A program made the position numbers and the translations under genes. A model generated the notes under the pieces. It did no database searches. It was not told the DNA's origin and saw nothing but the letters and a program-made list of their open reading frames with translations. From an uncultured Erysipelotrichaceae bacterium (lineage in GTDB: Bacteria > Bacillota_I > Bacilli_A > RFN20 > CAG-826): DNA of 64,000 nt. The stretch covers positions 73,431 to 137,430 of the forward strand of contig ONCO01000002.1 in NCBI GenBank assembly GCA_900316365.1, in the 5' to 3' direction. Every line of letters starts with the position of its first letter. The first letter of the stretch is position 1. Below, piece by piece: positions 60,764 through 64,000 of the stretch.

Positions 60764-61732
60764 ATGATTAAGAAAATTGGAATTCTAACATCTGGCGGCG
60801 ATGCGCCAGGAATGAACGCCGCGGTCCGTGCTGTAGTCAAGACCGCCATCAATAGCGGCGTTGAAGTATACGGCATTTTAGACGGCTATCGTGGCATCCT
60901 CGAGAACCGCATTATAAAAATGGAGAAAAGCGACGTCGCTGGCATCCAGTCCAGAGGCGGCACTATTTTAGGCACCGTCCGCTATCCGGAATTCAAGAAC
61001 GCCGAAGTCCGCGAAGCCACCGCTGCTAAATTAAAGGAACTCGGCATCGAAGCCCTCGTCTGCATCGGCGGCGACGGCACCTATATGGGCGCTATGAGAC
61101 TCACCGAACTCGGCATCAACTGCATCGGTATCCCTGGCACCATCGATAACGATATTTCCTCCACCGACTACACCCTCGGTTTCGATACCGCGATGAATAC
61201 CATCGCCTACTGCATCGATCATCTCCGCGACACCAGCTCCAGCCACCATCGCTGCACCGTCGTCGAGGTCATGGGCAACCACTGCGGTGACCTTGCTATG
61301 TTCTCCGCCGTCGGCCTTGCTGCCGAAATCGTCGTCACCCCACAGCATATGATGAGCGTCGACCAGATCATCGATAAGCTCAACAGTTTCCGTGGCCAAG
61401 GCAGAAAGCAGACCACCGTTCTCGTTTCCGAGAAGATGGCCGAGATGAATGTCGTCGACCTTGCTGCTGAAATCGATAAGAGAACCAAATACGAAGCCAA
61501 ATGGGAAATCCTCGGCCGTATTCAGCGTGGCGGCGCCCCAAGCGCCTTCGACCGTTTGCTCGGTGCCACCCTTGGCGGTTATGCCACCCAGCTCCTTCTC
61601 AAGGGCAAAGGCGGTCTTGCCGTTGGCATCCACAATAACCAGTTAGTCGCTAACCCAATCTACGAAGCTCTTAAGATGCACAAAGAGCCATATTTCAACA
61701 TCAATGAGATGCTCGATCTCCTTAACAACTAA
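60764..61732 (+). CDS. pfkA: ATP-dependent 6-phosphofructokinase
   Basis: 322 residues, full length for bacterial PfkA. GGDAPGMNAAVR near residue 11 binds ATP, GGDGTYMGAMRL near residue 102, and IPGTIDNDISSTD near residue 125 contains the catalytic Asp. It commits fructose 6-phosphate to glycolysis. It is co-transcribed with pyk, as in Bacillus, under the palindrome-covered promoter. Confidence 0.98.
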   Translation: MIKKIGILTSGGDAPGMNAAVRAVVKTAINSGVEVYGILDGYRGILENRIIKMEKSDVAGIQSRGGTILGTVRYPEFKNAEVREATAAKLKELGIEALVCIGGDGTYMGAMRLTELGINCIGIPGTIDNDISSTDYTLGFDTAMNTIAYCIDHLRDTSSSHHRCTVVEVMGNHCGDLAMFSAVGLAAEIVVTPQHMMSVDQIIDKLNSFRGQGRKQTTVLVSEKMAEMNVVDLAAEIDKRTKYEAKWEILGRIQRGGAPSAFDRLLGATLGGYATQLLLKGKGGLAVGIHNNQLVANPIYEALKMHKEPYFNINEMLDLLNN

Positions 61733-61743
61733 GGAGGATCGGC

Positions 61744-63201
61744 ATGCTTCTTAATATTTCCAAGAAAACAAAGATAGTCTGCACTATCGGTCCAGCTTCC
61801 CAGACCAAAGAGAAGATGCTGGCCCTTTATAAGGCAGGCATGTCCGTCATGCGCGTTAATTTTTCGCATGGCGATTACGAAGAACAGGGCAATAAGATCC
61901 TCATCCGTAACGAACTCGAAAGCGAAGGAATCTATATTCCTTGGGCCCTTGATACCAAAGGCCCAGAAATCCGTTGCGGCAATATGGAGAACGATAAGAT
62001 CGTCGTTAAGGCTGGCCAGAACATCCGCATCAGCATGGACGACAAAGTCGTCGGCACCCCTGATAGAATCTCCGTCACCTATTCCGGTTTATACGATGAC
62101 GTCAACCCAGGCGACCGCATCTTAATCGATGATGGTAACCTCGAACTCGAAATCATCGGCAAAGACGAAGAGAAGCGCGAACTCCTCTCCGTTGCTAAGA
62201 ATGACCACGACTTAAAGTCGAAGAAAGGCGTTAACGCCCCATTTGCCCGTCTATCGATGGATTTCATCTCGGAGAAAGATGAAAGAGACCTCGAATTCGG
62301 CTGCAAGATGAATATGGATATGGTCTTCGCTTCCTTCACCAGGAGGCCGGAAGACGTCTTAGCCGTTAAAGCCGTCTTAGCAAAATATGGCAAACCAAAC
62401 ACCCCGGTTTTCGCGAAGATCGAAAACCCAGAGGGCTTAGATAAGATCGAAGACATCATCCAAGTCGCGGACGGCATCATGGTCGCCCGCGGTGACTTAG
62501 GCGTGGAAATCCCGCCTGAAGAAGTCCCGGTCGCCCAAGCCAAAATCATCAAGATGTGCAGGAAATACGGTAAACCTGTCATCACCGCCACCCAGATGCT
62601 TGATAGCATGGTCGATAACCCAAGGCCAACCAGAGCTGAAGTAAGCGACGTCGCCACCGCGATCAACGAAAGCAGCGACTGCGTCATGCTTTCCGCCGAA
62701 AGCGCCTCTGGCAAATATCCAATCGAAGCCTGCGCCATGCAAGCCGCGATTGCCAGAACTCAAGAGAAATACCTCGACTACGAACGTTTGGCCCGCGAAG
62801 CCTACGATTCCAGCGAGCGTAAAAACAACGACGCTATCGCCAATAGCATCGCCAACACCGCTCTCTTAATCGGCGCTAAGCTCATCGTTAACTTCACCGT
62901 CACCGGCAAATCCTCTAGCATCATCTCCAAGGCCCGTCCTTGCTGCCCGGTTATCTCGGTCACCAATAGACGCGACACCGTTATGCGCGCCGCCTACACT
63001 TGGGGAACATACGGCGTACTCCTTAAGACCCCACTCCCAGAATTCACCGAAGAGATGGAGGTCTTGGCTTTAAAGATCGCCCGCGACCTCGGCATCGCCC
63101 CTGGTAGCCCGATCCTCCTTAGCGGAGGTATCCCTACCGGAGCTGGTCAAACCAACTTCATGCGCATCCTCACCGTGAACAACGTCGCCGATTTCAAGTA
63201 A
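61744..63201 (+). CDS. pyk: Pyruvate kinase
   Basis: 485 residues: the A/B/C core without the extra C-terminal phosphohistidine-like domain found in Bacillus Pyk. KTKIVCTIGPAS near residue 9, MRVNFSHGDYEEQ near residue 36, the metal site MVARGDLGVEIPPE near residue 246, and ITATQMLDSM near residue 281 are intact. AAGGAGG precedes the ATG, 11 bp after pfkA. Confidence 0.98.
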   Translation: MLLNISKKTKIVCTIGPASQTKEKMLALYKAGMSVMRVNFSHGDYEEQGNKILIRNELESEGIYIPWALDTKGPEIRCGNMENDKIVVKAGQNIRISMDDKVVGTPDRISVTYSGLYDDVNPGDRILIDDGNLELEIIGKDEEKRELLSVAKNDHDLKSKKGVNAPFARLSMDFISEKDERDLEFGCKMNMDMVFASFTRRPEDVLAVKAVLAKYGKPNTPVFAKIENPEGLDKIEDIIQVADGIMVARGDLGVEIPPEEVPVAQAKIIKMCRKYGKPVITATQMLDSMVDNPRPTRAEVSDVATAINESSDCVMLSAESASGKYPIEACAMQAAIARTQEKYLDYERLAREAYDSSERKNNDAIANSIANTALLIGAKLIVNFTVTGKSSSIISKARPCCPVISVTNRRDTVMRAAYTWGTYGVLLKTPLPEFTEEMEVLALKIARDLGIAPGSPILLSGGIPTGAGQTNFMRILTVNNVADFK

Positions 63202-63205
63202 ACTC

Positions 63206-63236
63206 AGCCGCCTAATCTATAGGCGGCTTTCTTTTT
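63206..63236 (+). terminator. Terminator of pfkA-pyk
   Basis: AGCCGCCT-N7-AGGCGGCT followed by TTCTTTTT. Confidence 0.95.
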
Positions 63237-63279
63237 ACCGCCCCTTCATTATTGAGAGGAAAATGCCATCCTTATTATT

Positions 63280-63285
63280 TATAAT
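63280..63285 (+). promoter_or_regulatory. -10 box of the glycosyltransferase gene (leaderless)
   Basis: TATAAT ending exactly 6 nt before the ATG at 63292. There is no Shine-Dalgarno and no clear -35. Confidence 0.65.
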
Positions 63286-63291
63286 AGGCAC

Positions 63292-64000
63292 ATGAAACGA
63301 ATCTTCTGGGCCATTCAGCAACTAGACCGTATCGGTGGCACCGAAACGGTCTCGATCGAAATAATGAACAGATTAGCCTCGGATTACGAGATAGTCCTTC
63401 TTTCCACTTCCGCCAACCCCGATTCTTGGGTCTATAAACTAGACGAAAGAATCCAAGTCAGATCATTAGAGCTCCCGGCGGAATTAGGCCGCTTCGACCA
63501 GGAATACTCCAAGCTCAAAGGACATCCTTTCAAACGCCTTGCTTTGATTCACAAGCTAATCAAGCATTATTTCTGGAAAAAGGGGCATTATCGGAAGCGA
63601 ATCGCTAAGATGATGGACCGTGAGGATGATATCTACATCGGTTCGAGTTTAGATTCTTATTTGTTGGCCCCGAAAAACGATAAAAGAGTCATCTTCCACT
63701 TCCATTTCGACGAGAAGAGTTTCTTAAACGGCGGGTTCCAGATGGCGATGGGCATCTCTAGGAAACCATCCAATTGGGTTTTCTTGTCCGCTTCTTGTTT
63801 GGACGCAATCGTCAAGAAGAAACCTAAGCTATCCTCTTCCAGCGTCTACATCTATAACCCAATCCGCTTCAAAAGGACTTACACCGAACCCCCATTCAAG
63901 GGCAAACTCCTTTTCGTCGGCCGTTATAGCGAGCAGAAAGACCCTCTCTTCGCATTAAGCATCATGAAGGAACTTAAAGGCAAGCCATATCATCTGGACA
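63292..64000 (+). CDS. GT4-type glycosyltransferase (5' part only)
   Basis: 236 codons are visible before the right edge. The N-terminus MKRIFWAIQQLDRIGGTETV has the Gly-rich loop of GT-B glycosyltransferases (GGTE). LLFVGRYSEQKDPLFAL near residue 210 begins the PF00534 nucleotide-sugar binding half. Likely transfers a sugar in surface glycan or glycolipid synthesis at the membrane; donor and acceptor unknown. Confidence 0.88.
   Translation, partial: MKRIFWAIQQLDRIGGTETVSIEIMNRLASDYEIVLLSTSANPDSWVYKLDERIQVRSLELPAELGRFDQEYSKLKGHPFKRLALIHKLIKHYFWKKGHYRKRIAKMMDREDDIYIGSSLDSYLLAPKNDKRVIFHFHFDEKSFLNGGFQMAMGISRKPSNWVFLSASCLDAIVKKKPKLSSSSVYIYNPIRFKRTYTEPPFKGKLLFVGRYSEQKDPLFALSIMKELKGKPYHLD

Noticed and set aside
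1-64000. CRISPR arrays, insertion sequences, phage genes
   Set aside because: No regularly spaced repeats, transposase or phage structural genes were seen on either strand.

Overview
The window is ordinary-looking, gene-dense chromosome of a low-to-mid GC Firmicute (Bacilli/Mollicutes grade). The lineage call is an inference. It rests on Firmicutes-only replication genes (dnaB/dnaI loader pair, short DnaE), T-box leaders on valS, ileS and pheS, CIRCE sites, YlmH, MutS2, RNase HIII, and gene neighbourhoods that match Bacillus subtilis blocks (tig-lon-engB-valS; ysgA-pheST; rnhC/mutS2/uvrC; ackA-nrnA-dnaE-pfkA-pyk-polA-mutM-coaE-dnaB-dnaI). UGA is a normal stop (lon, glgP and polA end in TGA), so this is not a UGA-Trp mycoplasma. 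The division cluster holds only mraZ, rsmH, a small membrane protein, ftsA and ftsZ, with no mur, mraY or ftsI genes, as in wall-poor or genome-reduced relatives (uncultured gut Bacilli/Erysipelotrichia-like groups would fit). I see no phage, transposon, CRISPR array or integrase.

Layout. 1-7.5 kb (minus): valS (cut by the window edge) behind a T-box, engB, lon under two CIRCE operators, trigger factor, a helical-repeat protein. 7.6-10.9 kb (minus): a lipoprotein acetylesterase, an unfamiliar pair (HExxH protein plus a kinase-fold protein), then tRNA-Arg(TCT). 10.9-16 kb: uvrC and mutS2 (minus), divergent from rnhC (plus). 16-20.9 kb (minus): a membrane-anchored, circularly permuted GH3 enzyme and a cell-surface partner behind a long upstream region rich in inverted repeats. 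21-26.7 kb (minus): T-box-ileS-lspA-rluD and an SPFH protein with a possibly structured leader. 26.8-31 kb (minus): the reduced mraZ-rsmH-ftsA-ftsZ cluster. 31-36.7 kb (minus): yceD, pheT, pheS with T-box, an SpoU methyltransferase and a YgjP-type metallopeptidase. 36.7-43.5 kb (mostly plus): a DUF523/TudS protein with a basic repeat tail, an ECF S component, a PucR-type regulator facing a heterodimeric ABC exporter, and ylmH. 43.5-48.8 kb (minus): a CBS protein, dUTPase, glgP and glgB. 49-58.4 kb (plus): ackA, nrnA, dnaE, polA and a mutM-coaE gene fusion. 58.4-60.5 kb (minus): dnaI and dnaB. 60.7-64 kb (plus): pfkA-pyk and the start of a glycosyltransferase gene.

The most striking cross-cutting signal is promoter architecture. 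At least five genes (mutS2, dnaE, the terminal glycosyltransferase, the 6.6 kb helical-repeat gene and the CBS gene) have a -10 hexamer exactly 6 nt before the ATG and no Shine-Dalgarno, and several more have it 6-10 nt away. They would be transcribed as leaderless mRNAs, while operon-internal genes keep normal Shine-Dalgarno sites. Two 50-bp divergent intergenic regions (mutS2/rnhC and ygjP/TudS) are built entirely from such promoters. The best candidates for undescribed biology are this promoter habit, the kinase-fold/HExxH pair beside tRNA-Arg, the MutM-CoaE fusion and the doubly anchored GH3 locus.
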